Shown in pieces: positions 1 to 13,338 of a DNA stretch of 64,000 nt; the first letter of the stretch is position 1, and each line of letters begins with the position of its first letter. A program made the position numbers and the translations under genes. Source of the DNA: Rhipicephalus microplus (lineage: Eukaryota > Arthropoda > Arachnida > Ixodida > Ixodidae); contig NC_134707.1 in the NCBI RefSeq assembly GCF_043290135.1, positions 82,106,987 through 82,170,986 on the forward strand, written 5' to 3'. The notes under the pieces are model-generated. The model had not been told where the DNA came from, searched no databases, and was given only the letters and a program-made list of their open reading frames with translations.

Positions 1-37
1 ACAAGCCTGACGGGAAACAAATTTACCGACGCAGATA

Positions 38-275
38 GCTCCGCCGCGGTGGCTAGTGCTAAGGTACTCGGCTCATGACCGTGAGCTCACGGGATTAAAT
101 CCCGGCTGCGATGGCTGCATTTCCGATTGAGGCGGAAATATTGTAGGCCCGTGTGCTCAGTTTTGGGTGCACGTTAAAGAATCCCAGCTGGTTGAAACTT
201 GCGGAGCTCTTCCACTACGGCGCCTCTCACAAGTATATGGTGGTTTTAGGATGTTAAACCCCACATATAAATCAA
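38..275 (+). mobile_element. tRNA-derived SINE, Ruka-like (unit A copy)
   Basis: A 238-bp element with a tRNA-like head: a degenerate A box in gtggctagtgctaagg near 50-65 and a B-box-like ggattaaatcc near 100. A non-tRNA body follows and ends in a weak A-rich tail. It is flanked by the 15-bp direct repeat ttaccgacgcagata (23-37 and 276-290), the signature of LINE-driven retroposition. The family resembles the Ruka SINE of hard ticks (from memory). It is one of three orthologous copies, one per macro-unit, so it inserted before the unit was multiplied. Confidence 0.8.
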
Positions 276-349
276 TTACCGACGCAGATAAATACCGAGT
301 TTTATCATTGAGCGAAAGCGTCATCCGGATTTGGCAAGAACACCACAAG

Positions 350-905
350 GGGGTCCCCACTAACTCTGACGCATGGCGACGTTGTAAAATGCCTAGAAGA
401 CCATTTCGACCCTCAAGCAAACAAAATAGTTGCAAGCTATTCCTTATTCATCTAAAGGCGACAAGAGCAAGAAAGCGTCCAGGACTGCATTGCTGATCGA
501 ATAAGACTAGCTTTAAATTGCAATTTCAAAACAAATCTAGGTCGCATGTGGTGGGACTGAATCGTTTGCTAGATTGGGGATGATGAAGCGTGCCGGTGCT
601 TGCTGGGTCGCACGAAGTTGGCTCGTGAAGAAGCCGAAGAATTTGTGTTTGCTTCTGAAGGAGCGAACGAAGACGCTCGTGACATGCAAGCTCAATACGG
701 AATGATTGCAGGTGGTGGCGTCAACATGGTACAGACGCAACAGCAAGAAAGAAAGTGCAGGAGGAACGACCACCTGCGAAGTCCTAGTTTCTCTTAGGAC
801 ACATGCAAAGAGCCGCGTACAACCGGGTTGTGTCGGCGTCGCAGTTTCATCTGTCATCAATGTGGCAACGAAGTGCATCTTGCTAGGACGTTAGTGATGG
901 ACGGA
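350..905 (+). pseudogene. Relic of a Mag/Ty3-type gag gene (unit A)
   Basis: Translation in shifting frames gives pieces typical of the gag of Mag-clade LTR retrotransposons. Examples are the stretch CLEDHFDPQANKIVASYS, then EQESVQDCIAD, a Cys-Asn-Phe motif, RCLLGRTKLAREEAEEF, and a decayed CCHC knuckle region near 835-890. Stops and frameshifts interrupt it throughout, so it is a fossil. The upstream (N-terminal) part of what may be the same gene lies beyond the SINE and the antisense R2-like element, at about 20880-20990. Orthologous relics sit in units B and C. Confidence 0.6.
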
Positions 906-1052
906 ACGAAATTTGAAGAGACGTAATGCGGAGATCATGAAGAGAGTTTGTATGCTGTAGTCGCACACCGTTGGGCCACTTAGCGTAGACAATTAAGCGC
1001 ACCCTAACGTGCGAAGGCCGTCAGCTGTGAACGAGTTAGTTCTTTCGCCATC

Positions 1053-1565
1053 CCCCGCAGGGGCGCCTGCGCAAGTAGGCGTTTGGTGTGTAGCGACACC
1101 ACGGACCCGAGCTAACGGGAGAGTTTCGGCTCCCTCCCACGCCTAGCCCATCGTGGCTTTGCCGTGTCCGGGGAAAAGGGGATCCGGGGGGTTGAGCTGA
1201 CGCTGGGTGATTGGACCTTTAAAGCCCCCCGGCAGAGACAACACACCACTTTGGCCCCGGCTTCACGTAGACGGCACCCCTGGGCTGACCCACCCAGGGG
1301 AAATCGGCAGTCGCCTTTTCCTATCTCTCTCTCCCTACGTCTTCGTCTTTTGTTCTCACTTTACATCTTTCCTGTATTCTCCTCGCTTCATTTCACTTCC
1401 AATTTTTCCTGGCGGCAAGGGTTAACCTAGTGTAAATATCCAACCTTGGGTAGATATATTAGGTTATAGCGGCCATGTACGGCTGGCGCCTTGCGTCTCG
1501 CAGCGTCCCCTTGTTGGGCTCGGTGGTGGGTGGCTGGCATGGCCGCCGAATAAGCTATCAAATTT
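1053..1565 (+). promoter_or_regulatory. 5' UTR / probable internal promoter region of the I-type LINE
   Basis: The element's 5' leader. It starts with a GC-rich segment that can form local hairpins (for example ccccgcaggggcgcc near 1053) and continues into a pyrimidine-rich stretch (about 1310-1410). Non-LTR elements of this group initiate transcription at or near their first base. No TATA box is visible. The promoter role is inferred from position only. Confidence 0.4.
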
Positions 1566-2828
1566 ATGGGAACGCCTAGCCCTCTCACAACTAATCGCCC
1601 CTCCAAGAGGTGGCGCACCGATGCAATTTTTTAATTTGCTCTAAACAAAAAAGATAACTTCCCCAAGTACCACATTATCCACTGTGAAAGTACAGAAAAG
1701 AAAGCTAGAAGTATTTCACCTTTCCTTGTGTCCAAATGTCTCATAGAAACGCTGGGCGCACGCTACAAGGCCACAAAGACCGCCAGTGGTGACCTGTTAC
1801 TTGAAATAAAAGACAACGCACAGTACCAAAGACTACATAAACTCACAGCATTTGGGGATCAGCCTATCACAATCACACCGCATCGAACCATGAACACAGT
1901 GAAGGGTGTTGTATCAGATGGAGACCTGATGGACATCTCTGATGATAAACTTCTAACAGGCTGGAAAGAGGAGAACGTCATTCAGGTGCAGCGTATCAAA
2001 ATAAGAAGAGAAAATAAGGAAATCCCAACGAAGCACATCATACTAACTTTCGCATCTAGCACCCTCCCCACTGAAATAGCAACAGGATATCTTAAACTGC
2101 CAGTTAGACCATACATACCCAACCCGCGGCGCTGCTTTAAGTGTCAGAGGTTCGGGCATGGCTCCCAGAGCTGCCGAGGACAGATTACCTGCGCGAAATG
2201 CGGCACCAAAGGTCATACCGCTGATGATGACTGTCAGCTACAAGTGAACTGCGCAAACTGTGAGGGTGACCACCCTGCATATTCCAGGTCATGCGTGGCC
2301 TGGAAAATGGAAAAAGAAATCATTAATAAAAAGTTTAAATTGAACATAAGCTTCCGTGAAGCGCGGCAGCGCGTTTCCCCGCATTTTGCTGGGAACACAT
2401 CGTATGCCGAAGTGTTGCGAGGGGGGTCAGCACCACTTCGGTTTTCGGCAATGCCTTGGACCACGCCCAGCGTGCCGAGGCAAACGCCACAAGCCCCCAT
2501 AGGGGGAGCAGCCTCGGCTGCCCCACCCTCTTTGAATACAGCCCCACCGAAGGCCCCTGTGAACCTTGGCAGCAGCCAGGGCTCTGGCTGCTGCCAAGGT
2601 TCACAGACTAAAGAGGTCCCCTCGACCTCCAGCCCGGTGGGGTTTAAGGCTCCGTCTGTCACGACGAAGCCTACAACTAAAACAACATTGTCTGTCGTCT
2701 CTCCTGAGGCGATGGACACATCAACTGCACCGGCGCAGACTGCGCCAAAGGAGCGGCAGGGTTCCCTCGACCACTCTAAAAAAGACAAAACAGTAATTAC
2801 AGGGCCTTCTAAAGGCTCTGTAAGATAA
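1566..2828 (+). pseudogene. I-type LINE ORF1 (Gag-like nucleic-acid-binding protein), one nonsense codon
   Basis: ORF1 proteins coat the element RNA. I place the start at the ATG at 1566, because the frame from there reads a plausible N-terminus that meets an in-frame TAA at 1632-1634. After the TAA the same frame stays open to 2828. Residues about 190-250 contain clustered knuckles: CFKCQRFGHGSQSC, CAKCGTKGHTADDDC and CANCEGDHPAYSRSC. The C-terminal third is rich in Pro, Ser, Thr and Ala. A short inverted repeat, where a ctgctgccaaggttcac sequence appears in both orientations (2560-2605), lies in that region. The premature stop probably silences it. Confidence 0.75.
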
Positions 2829-2893
2829 GTCACTTCTCTCTTTAGACACCAGCCACACTCATTTCGTACACACAGCACTTCTTTACTCCCATA

Positions 2894-5800
2894 ATGGAGA
2901 CACAAATTATACAATGGAACGTCAGAGGACTACTTCGAAACCTCGACGATGTCCAAGAGCTTCTACACAAACATTCTCCAAAAGTGCTGTGTGTACAGGA
3001 AACACACTTAAAATCCAAGAATACAAATTTTTTGCGTCAATATGTTGTCTTCCAAAAGGACAGAGATGATGCTGTGGCGTCATCTGGTGGTGTAGCCATT
3101 ATAGTTAATCGAGGAGTAGCATGCAGTCATCTACCACTACTAACATCTCTAGAGGCAGTGGCTGTTCGAGCAGTTCTATCGAATAAGCTCGTCACCATCT
3201 GCTCTTTATACATACCGCCGCAACACCGCCTGGAAAAACATGATTTCCAGTCTTTAATAGATGAGTTACCAGAACCTTACTTGGTTCTAGGGGACCTGAA
3301 TGCGCACAGCGGTTTATGGGGTGACTGTCGATGTGATGCACGAGGTCGTCTCATTGAACAGTTCCTTTTTTCATCAGGTGCTTGTCTGTTGAATAGAAAC
3401 GAGGCAACATATTATAACCTTGCAAACAATACTTACTCCTCCATAGATCTCAGTATCGCATCTCCCTCACTTGTCCCATTACTTCAGTGGAAAGTCATGA
3501 ATAATCCATACGGAAGTGACCATTTTCCTTTAGTTTTGAGTACACCAATAACATATGAATGTCCTCCACATGTTCCAAAATGGCTGGTGAACAAAGCCGA
3601 CTAGGAACAATTTCAAAAGATTACACACCTAAATTGGACCGACATATGCGGATTAGGCATAGATGAAGCTGTGCAGTACTTCACGGCTTTTCTTACTGAC
3701 GCAGCAGCCAAGTGCATTCCACAAACATCTGGACTGCCCGGCAAACGACACGTCCCGTGGTGGAACACTGAGTGTCAGAATGTGCGAAAGGAACAGAACA
3801 GGGCATGGAGGTTGCTGCGCAACTCGCCGACAGCGGAAAACCTTGAGAGCTTTAAGAAAATAAAATCTCGAGGCAGGAGAACGCGTCGGCAGGCGAGAAG
3901 AGAAAGCTGGCACAAGTTTTTATCAGGGATAAATTCATATACACAAGAGGCTAAAGTCTGGGACATGGTTCGTAGGGTAGCAGGAAGACAAGTACACTCA
4001 CTCCCACTCGTAAACACACAAGGTGACAGCCTGGAAGATCAGGCGAACTTCCTCGGTGCACACTACGAGCAAATGTCTAGCTCGGTACACTATACTGAAG
4101 TTTTCCAAAGATATAAAGCAAGAATAGAAAAACAGAAACTAGAATATAAGTGCACAAAACACGAGGCATACAACCAACCTTTCAACTTATCTGAACTACA
4201 AACATCACTAAACTCTAGCAGTAATTCTGCACCAGGCTACGACCGTGCCACGTATGAAATGTTGAAACACCTGCCGCCTAAAACGCGAAAAACTTTACTC
4301 TCTCTATACAATGCTATCTGGCTTTCTGGCACCATCCCTGCTTTCTGGAAAGAGGCTAATGTTATCCCTATTTTGAAACAGGGCAAGGACCCTTTCTCAG
4401 TTTCAAGTTATAGGCCCATTGGACTAACCAGCTGCCTTTGTAAACTTTTTGAAAAAATGATAAACCGCCGACTTTTACATTTCCTTGAAACACACAATCT
4501 GCTCGACCAGTTCCAGTGTGGGTTTCGAGAGGGTAGATCCACCACCGACCATTTGGTGCGTATCGAGGCACAGATCCGAGACGCTTTTGTCCACAAACAA
4601 TACTTCCAGTCAGTGTTTCTCGATATCGAGAAGGCTTACGACACAACATGGCGTTTTGAAATATTAAGAGACTTGTCTCACCTGGGTGTGCGCGGTAGAA
4701 TGCTTTCCATAATCGAGAGTTACTTGTCTAATCGGAAATTCCGCGTCCATGTGGGCAGTACTCTCTCCCAAACATTTGTGCAAGAAACGGGAGTACCGCA
4801 AGGTGGTGTACTTAGTTGTACACTTTTTATTATTAAAATGAATTCCTTGCACCTGTCCATCCCCGGCAACATGTTCTATTCCACGTATGTCGATGACGTC
4901 CAGCTTGGTTTTAAGTCATGCAACCTAGCAATGTTTGAGCGGCAGGTTCAGTTAGGTTTAAACAAGCTCTCCAAATGGGCAGAGGAAAACGGATTCCGGC
5001 TGAACCCAGAAAAAAGCACGTGTGTCTTGTTCTCTCGAAAGAGAGGCGTGCACTCAGAACCTGACATTAAAATGAACGGTTAACGTCTGTCTGTCAATGC
5101 GGAGCATAAATTCTTAGGCTTAATCTTGGACAACAAATTGACATTCGTACCACACATCAAGTATTTAAAAACGAAATGTTTAAAAGCCATGAGTGTTATA
5201 AAAGTGTTGTCACGTACTACGTGGGGTAGCGACAGGCAGTGCCTCATAAATCTGTATCGAAGCCTCATTTGCACCCGCTTAAATTATGGGGCCGTTGTTT
5301 TTCAGTCTGCAACTCAAAGTGCTTTGAAGATGCTGGACCCCGTGCACCATTGGGCATCTGCCTTTCTACGGGTGCTTTTCGCACCAGCCCCATAGAAAGC
5401 CTTTATGTGGAGTCAAATGAGTGGTCGCTTCATCTGCAGAGAACTTACATGTCCTTCGTTTATTTCCTTAAGGTAAAAGCAGACAAGAAGCACCCCTCAT
5501 ACCGTACTATTAATGACTTGTCGAGCTCAATTCTGTTTCAAAACAGGCCTTCGATGAGGCAGCCCTTCTCAGTTCGCCTGAAGAGTCTAGCTGAGGAAAC
5601 TGGAGTCTCACTTGAACACAGTTTAATGGCTCCTGTAGCATACCCGCCACCGTGGCAATGGCAGACTATAGACTGCGATGTGTCTTTTCTAGAACTTACA
5701 AAACATGCGCCCATTGCCCATATCCGAACGTATTTCCTGGAACTTCAACACAAATACACACGTCCTGAGTTCTTTACAGATGCCTCTAGGACCAACTCCT

Positions 5801-6613
5801 CTGTGTCCTACGCTGCTGTTGGCCCTTCCTTTTCGGATGCTGGCCCTCTACATCCAGTCACAAGTATCTTCACAGCGGAAGCTTACGCGATACTTGTGGC
5901 AGCTAAACACATCAAACAATTACAAATACAAAAAGCAGTAATTTATACAGACTCCCTCAGTGTGGTAACGGCTCTGCACAGTCTTAAAAAAGAAAAAAAA
6001 CGCTGTCCTTGTCTCACTTTACTCCATTTTTTGCACACTCTACACACTCAACCAACATGTTGTAGTGTGCTGGGCGTCAGGGCACCGTGAGATCCAAGGC
6101 AGCGTGAGGGCGGATCAGCTCGCTGCATCCGTCCACAAAACCAGTGCCCCTACACCCATATCAATCCCGGTCCTTGATCTGAAGCCGTCTCTCAAACAAA
6201 ACCTCAGGGACTACTGGCAGAGCAAGTGGGACAAACACACACAAAACAAACTACACGTTATCAAGCCACACCTTGGCCATTGGCCACCAGTATCAAAATC
6301 TCGTCTAACAGAGGTAACACTAACAAGACTCAGGATAGGACACACATACACGACACACACGCATCTTTTGTCCGGTGGTTATCCACCACTGTGTGACAAT
6401 TGTGGTGAGGCATTGACAGTTCTTCACGTTTTAATCCAATGTAAACAGTTAGACACTCTAAGAAGACAACACTTTCCATTACCCTACCGACAACACATAC
6501 CATCACACCCCGCAATGTTTGTCGGTAGGGAAAAACTTTTCACCCATAAATCATTGTTAGCTTTTTTAAGAGATGTCAATTTTTACTATGTAATATACCC
6601 AGGCATTGCGTAG
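2894..6613 (+). pseudogene. I-type LINE ORF2 (endonuclease, reverse transcriptase, RNase H, zinc finger), broken
   Basis: ORF2 makes the target-primed reverse transcription machinery. Domains in order: AP-type endonuclease (2894-3600, with WNVRGL, GDLNAHSGLWG and SDHFPLVL), reverse transcriptase (about 4150-5050, with the catalytic YVDD near 4888-4899), RNase H (about 5770-6110, with FTDAS, AEAYAIL, YTDSLS and the GH...AD end), and a C-terminal CCHC finger (CDNCGEALTVLHVLIQC, about 6393-6443). Lesions: TAG at 3602-3604, TAA at 5081-5083, a frame change near 5330-5395, and another near 5985-6085 around an A-rich run. Most catalytic motifs survive, so inactivation is fairly recent. Confidence 0.85.
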
Positions 6614-6974
6614 CGTGACCTCTCAAGAGAGGTTGCTGCTGCAGTGATTACATTTAAATGCCCTTGCCTCGCAGCCCTTGGACACAAGGGCGCTGATGAG
6701 GCACGTGTGCTAGTGCCAAATATTTTTACATGTTTTTATTATCAAAATCTTTATCACCATTTTTAATATGCATATCACGCCACTGTCATGATCTTAATAC
6801 TTATGTTTTTACTCGCATTATCGCGAGGAATTTTAAGGCCCCTGTACAGAAACGCAACATATCATTGTCTCATCTCTACTCATCGAAATGGCGCTCTTTG
6901 GCCATCAATTGGCCGTTGCGCCACAAAGCACCACACATTATCATCATCATCATATTTCGCCATCAACCTGCTGG

Positions 6975-7690
6975 TTCTCCTGCATTTCAATAAACGTGCA
7001 CCAGGATTGTTCCGCTAGTCCATATGCACGAAGCAGTGTTGTAAAGTACTCAAATACTCAAACTGGTCTATTGGATAACGGTAAAAAACAAAGGACCAAG
7101 CCGGCCAACAAATAAAAAAAGACAGGTGCCTGTCTATTGACCGCCTCGTCTGCCCTTCTTTGTTGGCCGGCTCTATTTAGTAATGTGTTCGATGAAATCG
7201 AGTTTCACAAAACCAGCTCTCTCAGAGTTGCATAAACTTCGTTTCTCCGTAAAACAAAAGTTTGCGATCATGCTGACTGTGGTTTCAAAGGGTCTGAGCA
7301 GAAAATGGCTTTAGGCGTACCAGGAAGTACAACAGTTTTTTTATTATTGTCCGTTTGGTGAATATTGCATTTGTAGATCTTAGTGAAGCTTCGAATTTGT
7401 CTGACCCTGATGACGCAGAAGTAAGCACCGAGGGCCAGTTTGTCTCTCCCAATTCCACATTAGTCAGCCTAGTCTAGGTTGTTCGCAGACCGGTAATGGT
7501 TGTCTTTCTAGTGTTTTTACTTAATGGGCAGAGCCTATATGATCCGACGTTTGGCGAACCAATCTGCAGCTTTATAATTTGACTTCTTTCGCCAAAGTTT
7601 GTTGCTTTAGAACTTTATTTTAGCTAATTAGACAATGAAGCGGAAGACATTATTGTTAATATTTACTCAGCGTAAATAGTCAGCAACACG
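6975..7690. other. Unit A spacer with a foldback sequence, no gene seen
   Basis: Resumed macro-unit sequence after the I-type LINE. It contains a foldback in which aagccggccaacaaa (about 7098-7112) and tttgttggccggctc (about 7160-7174) are near-perfect inverted copies. They enclose a shorter caggtgcctg palindrome. The same foldback is in unit B (about 25370-25450) and unit C (about 55995-56085). I see no coding potential; it may be a small MITE or a decayed hairpin repeat. Confidence 0.5.
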
Positions 7691-8785
7691 CATTCGTTCG
7701 CGTCGTCAGAAAGTGCGTTCGTCGTGTTTATTCGTCGTGCTGGGCCTGAGTGAGCGAATCACATTGGTAGGCCAGTACATCGCGTCGACCACGCCACGAG
7801 CACGTACTGCACGGAAGTCATCGCACTAATGGAGGCGTTACGTCACATAAAGAACAAGGGCTCGGCCGTCACCATCCCTGTATACACGGATTGCTTGTCC
7901 CTTCTCCAGGCCCTCTCATGGTTCCGGACTACTGACCCGAGAATCCGAGAACTAAAGGTTAACCGGCGGGATATCTCCACTGCCGCCTCAATTGCGCTCT
8001 TCCACGTGTCAGGGCAAGCGGGACTTTTTCGCAACGAACTGGCAGATTTTCTCGCTGAGCATGTGGCCCAATCGGGTGACATGCGGCAGGCTCCCCTCAC
8101 TTCGAGGGTGGTCCGCAGTGCCTTGAGAAGGCAGAAACTTTGGCTATGAGAGATTTAATGGACGGAGAATAACGCCGACACTGACCTATTGAAATGGGTT
8201 GCTCACTTCTTAGACGCAGCTCTTTGGTTCCCACCTAACAAATTCTTTGTCACCTTTCTAGGGCCATCCAGCGGCTTGAGGAGGCTTTGGCGAAGCAACG
8301 GAGCAAAGGAGCCGACGACCCGTCTAACGGGCATGGAGGCACCCGAGTAACTGCCGCCTATTTGGAGCACAACATCCTCGAGATCTAGGCTCTGAGATTA
8401 TCGTACTCTAATAGCCGTAATCTTAAGATAAGGAACATCCGCGCCCTGTGAGACCGGGGACTTTCTACACGCATGATGTATAAATAAATGTTATTTCTCT
8501 CACTCTAATCACCTTTCTAACAGGACACGGTCGGTTCCGCCTCTATTTTCACAGGTTTAACCTGCTTCCGGAAGTGGTCTGTTCGTGCGGCGCAGTTTGC
8601 GAAGGAACTGGTCATTATCTGATTGATTGCCCTCTTACCCAACAGTTTGCCACACAAATACAGCCACGCGCTGTTTACTATCAGAAGGGGCATGCGTATC
8701 TGTTACGATACGCAAAGAACCGTGCGCTGATCATTAAACTTGTTAGGCTGGTAGGAGACTCCATTCCTGACCTCAGTTGAGTGCG
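7690..8785 (+). pseudogene. LINE C-terminal relic: RNase H plus zinc finger (unit A)
   Basis: Remains of the 3' end of a different RNase H-bearing LINE. One open piece (7829-8149) shows MEALRHI, VYTDCLSLLQAL and FHVSGQAGLF..ELADFLA, the Glu, Asp and His/Asp landmarks of RNase H. A second piece (8530-8780) shows RFNLLPEVVCSCG and HYLIDCP, a C-terminal CCHC finger. A 248-bp insertion (8261-8508) separates them. Stops before and after confirm decay. Orthologues lie at 25960-27056 and 56590-57400. Confidence 0.7.
8261..8508 (+). mobile_element. 248-bp insertion shared by units A and B, absent from C
   Basis: Flanked by the 11-bp direct repeat tcacctttcta (8250-8260 and 8509-8519), which occurs only once at the same place in unit C (57150-57160). 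It is probably a 5'-truncated retroelement end: it contains taaataaatg and a pyrimidine-rich tail, and its left part reads as a Lys/Glu-rich C-terminal peptide fragment. The family was not identified. Confidence 0.7.
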
Positions 8786-9850
8786 TAGCTTGCGTAATTC
8801 CTCGTGCTATATGGCCGTGCCACGACGCAGAAAAAAAACAGGGGGCGGCGCACAAATACACACCCGAATGATAGGAGTGATGTGGAGCTGTCCTGTATTC
8901 CATACACTGGCGAGGGTGGGAATCTCGGCAGCTTCTGCCTTCCGCATCGTCCTTGTCTGCGAGTACACACCACAATTAAACCTTGATGCCATCCTCGCTC
9001 AACGGCGGCCCACTGAGACTTCACGACTGCCTTAGTGAACACATCGACTGATCCCGGATTTGGAACGGTGTGGGCAAGAGGACTGGTGGCGTGGCGTTTG
9101 GTTTTAAAACCAACTCACCATGTATAGCAGTGTTATATATGTGTGAGTGAGTTGTAGAGTATGTTGGTACGCGATAGCGACGCAGAAACGAAACGTGTTG
9201 CTTAAGGCTTGACCAAACGCATTCGTCGTGCCCTCTTACTACATAGAGAGAGAGGGTGCGTGGCTACGCGAAGCTGTGGACCCAGGCTCTCTACAGGGAG
9301 AGGGAATGACGCCGCGTCAAAAAGCCCCGAGCTCACGCGAAGCAACGGGTGTGTGCCAACCAGTGTAATATTTCGGTCGCATCGGTGTACCTGGGACCCG
9401 TTTCCGCTTTCCTCTACATATCTGCACCTTTGTTCGTGGTTCAGCGTGAATAAATAGAATGTCGTTCTGCCACTAAACACTCTAGAAGCGCCACCGCGTA
9501 GCCGTGGCACACTTAGAACTTGCTAGAGGTACAACAGCTTCGTGGTTGTATAGTGCAGTATAGATGGACTATAATGCAGTACAATGCACACTAGTACACT
9601 ATAGCTATACAATCCGGTGACACCATCAGTATAGTAGACGAACATCGATGAAATCCAATTACGGGACTCGCTCTCTGGATTTCGTACCGACAGGTTGTGC
9701 CCCCGTGATCTCCGACGTCAGCGCTGCTCTGGCCGACAGGCTCTCCCTACGTCATCTCCTGCCGCCGACAAGAGATGTGGCTATATGTGGAAAAAGAAGA
9801 GAAAAGTGAGCCCCGTAACTGTCTGCATCAGAGTGCGACACCTCAACAGT
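8785..9850. other. Unit A intergenic stretch, possible decayed LTR end
   Basis: No coding potential that is shared between units. A segment ending in gtgaataaatagaatg (about 9448-9463) looks like a polyadenylation signal region. A short self-complementary AT-rich block (ctatagtgcagtatag-type words, about 9550-9615) follows. The matching region of unit B is about 27057-28140. It may be the remains of an LTR but cannot be assigned. Confidence 0.35.
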
Positions 9851-9854
9851 AGCT

Positions 9855-10960
9855 CACAGGGGAACCTCGGTGGTTGATGAAGTGTGGTCTTTTGGCCCTT
9901 TATACTTGCTGGTACTAAATACAAACAACGACGGCGATTAACATGATAAATTTTGCCAATGATGATGATGGAGGTCATGCTGAAGGAGAAAAATTGAAAC
10001 AGAACGAAAAAAATTAAGAGAACAAAAAGATGAAGAAGAGTAAAAAATGTGGGGGCGCTCTTGAGCACGGGGGTGTGTTACCTGCGCATCCGGGGCAGTT
10101 TCCATAGGATGCCACTCTAAGGTTTCCACTGGCCTATATTCTTGTGGAGAACATTAATTAAACGTTTTATTCTCTACACTTTTTACATGTGTCTGCTTTT
10201 TATCTGCCTATTACCCGTGTCTGGCAATTTTCGTAGTGTTTATGAGCCACACTTAAATGTTTAAAATTGAATCAGCGAACCAAACACGCCTGCCTGCATG
10301 GTTTCATTGTCAGCATTGTGGCTGACTAAATACACGGCTTTGATGGCTCGCCCGCCAAGTATACGGTTATACCAAGTCTTCAGCGAAGGAAGTAGGGACA
10401 TCGGGTTGTGGGTGCGTACAATACCCTTTTGAGATGGTAGAGTGGGTTTTTCTTATTCCCCCTTTCGTGATATCTCCCCCCTTCGTGATATCTCTCCCCT
10501 TTCGTGATATCTTCCAGATAAATACATTGTTCCTTTATGGCTGCGGCTTCTTGAAGCACTTTGGTTGCCTATAGGGGTTCGAAGAATTTTATCTTGCTGT
10601 ATAATGTACTCCTAAACGCTAAACTTCACGCTGAAGTTGAACTTAACTGGCTAAAGCCTCTCGTGGGCGCTGCTAGCCACCACTACATTCCTTCGTGCCG
10701 CCGATTTGTGTGTTTTCTTGTTCATTACCGCGAGCCGCGTTGGGCTTGCGTTCTATCACGAACTTTCTAACGGGAGGGTTTCGAACAAATCCGCGACATG
10801 TAGCTCTCCGGACAAAGACCGCGTGAGACTTGGGACGCTGCCGGAAAAGTTTGGACAGTTCAGCGAAATCCGGGAGAGTATGGAACCCTCCCTTTAAATT
10901 GCCTCTTACCAGTTGTAGACAAAGCAGCCGAACCATTCTACGACACCGCATTCACAGGGA
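9855..10960. repeat. Diverged direct repeat within the unit, first copy (unit A)
   Basis: About 1.1 kb that is recognisably similar (very roughly three quarters identical by eye) to 19690-20720 in the same orientation. Shared landmarks are cctcggtggtt near the start, tttccactg, ggagaac and a taaatacacggctttga word. Others are aagtatacggtta, gtagggacatc followed by gggttgtgggtgcgtacaat, and gccaccact near the end. Two such repeats about 3.4 kb apart (ignoring the later gypsy insertion) could be the LTRs of a very old element or simply an old duplication. Confidence 0.6.
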
Positions 10961-11732
10961 CTCATCAATGACAGGCTCCACGAGGCCTCAAACCTTTGAA
11001 AGATGTGCTGCTGATGTCCGTCGTCAAGGTGGTGTACGTCTTCGCGCCGGCTGCTTTTTAAGCGATATGAACAGTCAAATTGTCAACAAGACAACACACA
11101 CTCTACGTGGACCACGTAAGAAGGCTTGGTTGCCGTATTCTCACTACAGTGCACCAAACAAAACTTATTCGGCGATCACTGGTAAAACCATACCGATTTG
11201 AAATGTCACCTGTGGAACTTCGTTCACCGGAGAACGGCATTTATCGACGAACCTCTTGATTAGAAAACGGCCTTACAGCAATTTTTCGGTTATCTTTCTC
11301 TATACACGATAAAACGCTGGGGCAGCCCACGCAGCGCGTCTGCTTGCAGACAAGTGAATGCGCTATTCCGGTGGTAGCTGAACACAATAAGTACGTTTGA
11401 ATCCATATGTTTAACAGAGTTATGCAAAAGTTATTCCAATAGCCTGTTGGATGAAAAATACGCATATAGAAAACCAACACGTTACGAGTAGGCCAAGGCA
11501 AAACCCGTGCATTATCAATTTGCAATAAAAAAAGAAACTGATTAGTAGGACGTTACTCTAATAAACTAATGCCAAACGAAGAGACAAATACCGTGGAAAT
11601 CGTTGTTTAGAGAAACAATAAACGAAGATTTTTGTGTCAATAACCCCATAAGCTATTGATCTTTTGTTGAAATCTTGACTGAGTTTGGACTGGTATTTTT
11701 TTTGCTAGTGTAATGACTGAATGCACGTGATT
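10960..11732. other. Unit A non-coding stretch up to the gypsy insertion
   Basis: AT-rich and very similar to unit B 29200-29966. The open frames seen here are short, lack family features and are not consistently kept between the copies. Nothing else is recognised. Confidence 0.4.
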
Positions 11733-11736
11733 ATAT

Positions 11737-11902
11737 TGCCACAAGGCAGTAGTGGGATTGGGGCATAAAGCGGTATAGGGTCCCTGGCTAAAAGGGAAGA
11801 CTACGAAGTGGATAGAGACTGGTTCCAGCCCGCCAGTGCGCCAGGCATTGTGATCGCGTGTAATCGTTGTAAATATCTGTAAATATACGTTTTCTTGTAA
11901 GA
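11737..11902 (+). repeat. 5' LTR of the gypsy element
   Basis: 166 bp, beginning tgccacaaggcagtag and ending tcttgtaaga. No clear TATA box. It is short for a gypsy LTR. Confidence 0.9.
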
Positions 11903-11905
11903 TTA

Positions 11906-13336
<1,431 letters not shown>

Positions 13337-13338
13337 AC

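Larger units (their letters stand above)
1053..6954 (+). mobile_element. I-type (I/Jockey group) non-LTR retrotransposon, full-length but dead
   Basis: A 5902-bp insertion in unit A. It is bounded by the perfect 10-bp target duplication tttcgccatc (1043-1052 and 6955-6964); unit B keeps the uninterrupted site near 25230. Layout: a GC-rich then pyrimidine-rich 5' UTR (1053-1565), ORF1 with CCHC knuckles, ORF2 with AP-endonuclease, reverse transcriptase and RNase H, and a 3' end of short cat repeats (about 6938-6953). An RNase H domain, three knuckles in ORF1 and a short-repeat tail fit the I clade. Both ORFs carry disabling mutations. Confidence 0.88.

Noticed and set aside
2234..2914. Minus-strand open frame of 226 codons opposite the I-type ORF1
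   Set aside because: Shadow of ORF1. The plus frame has the zinc knuckles, and the antisense frame shows no recognisable domain.
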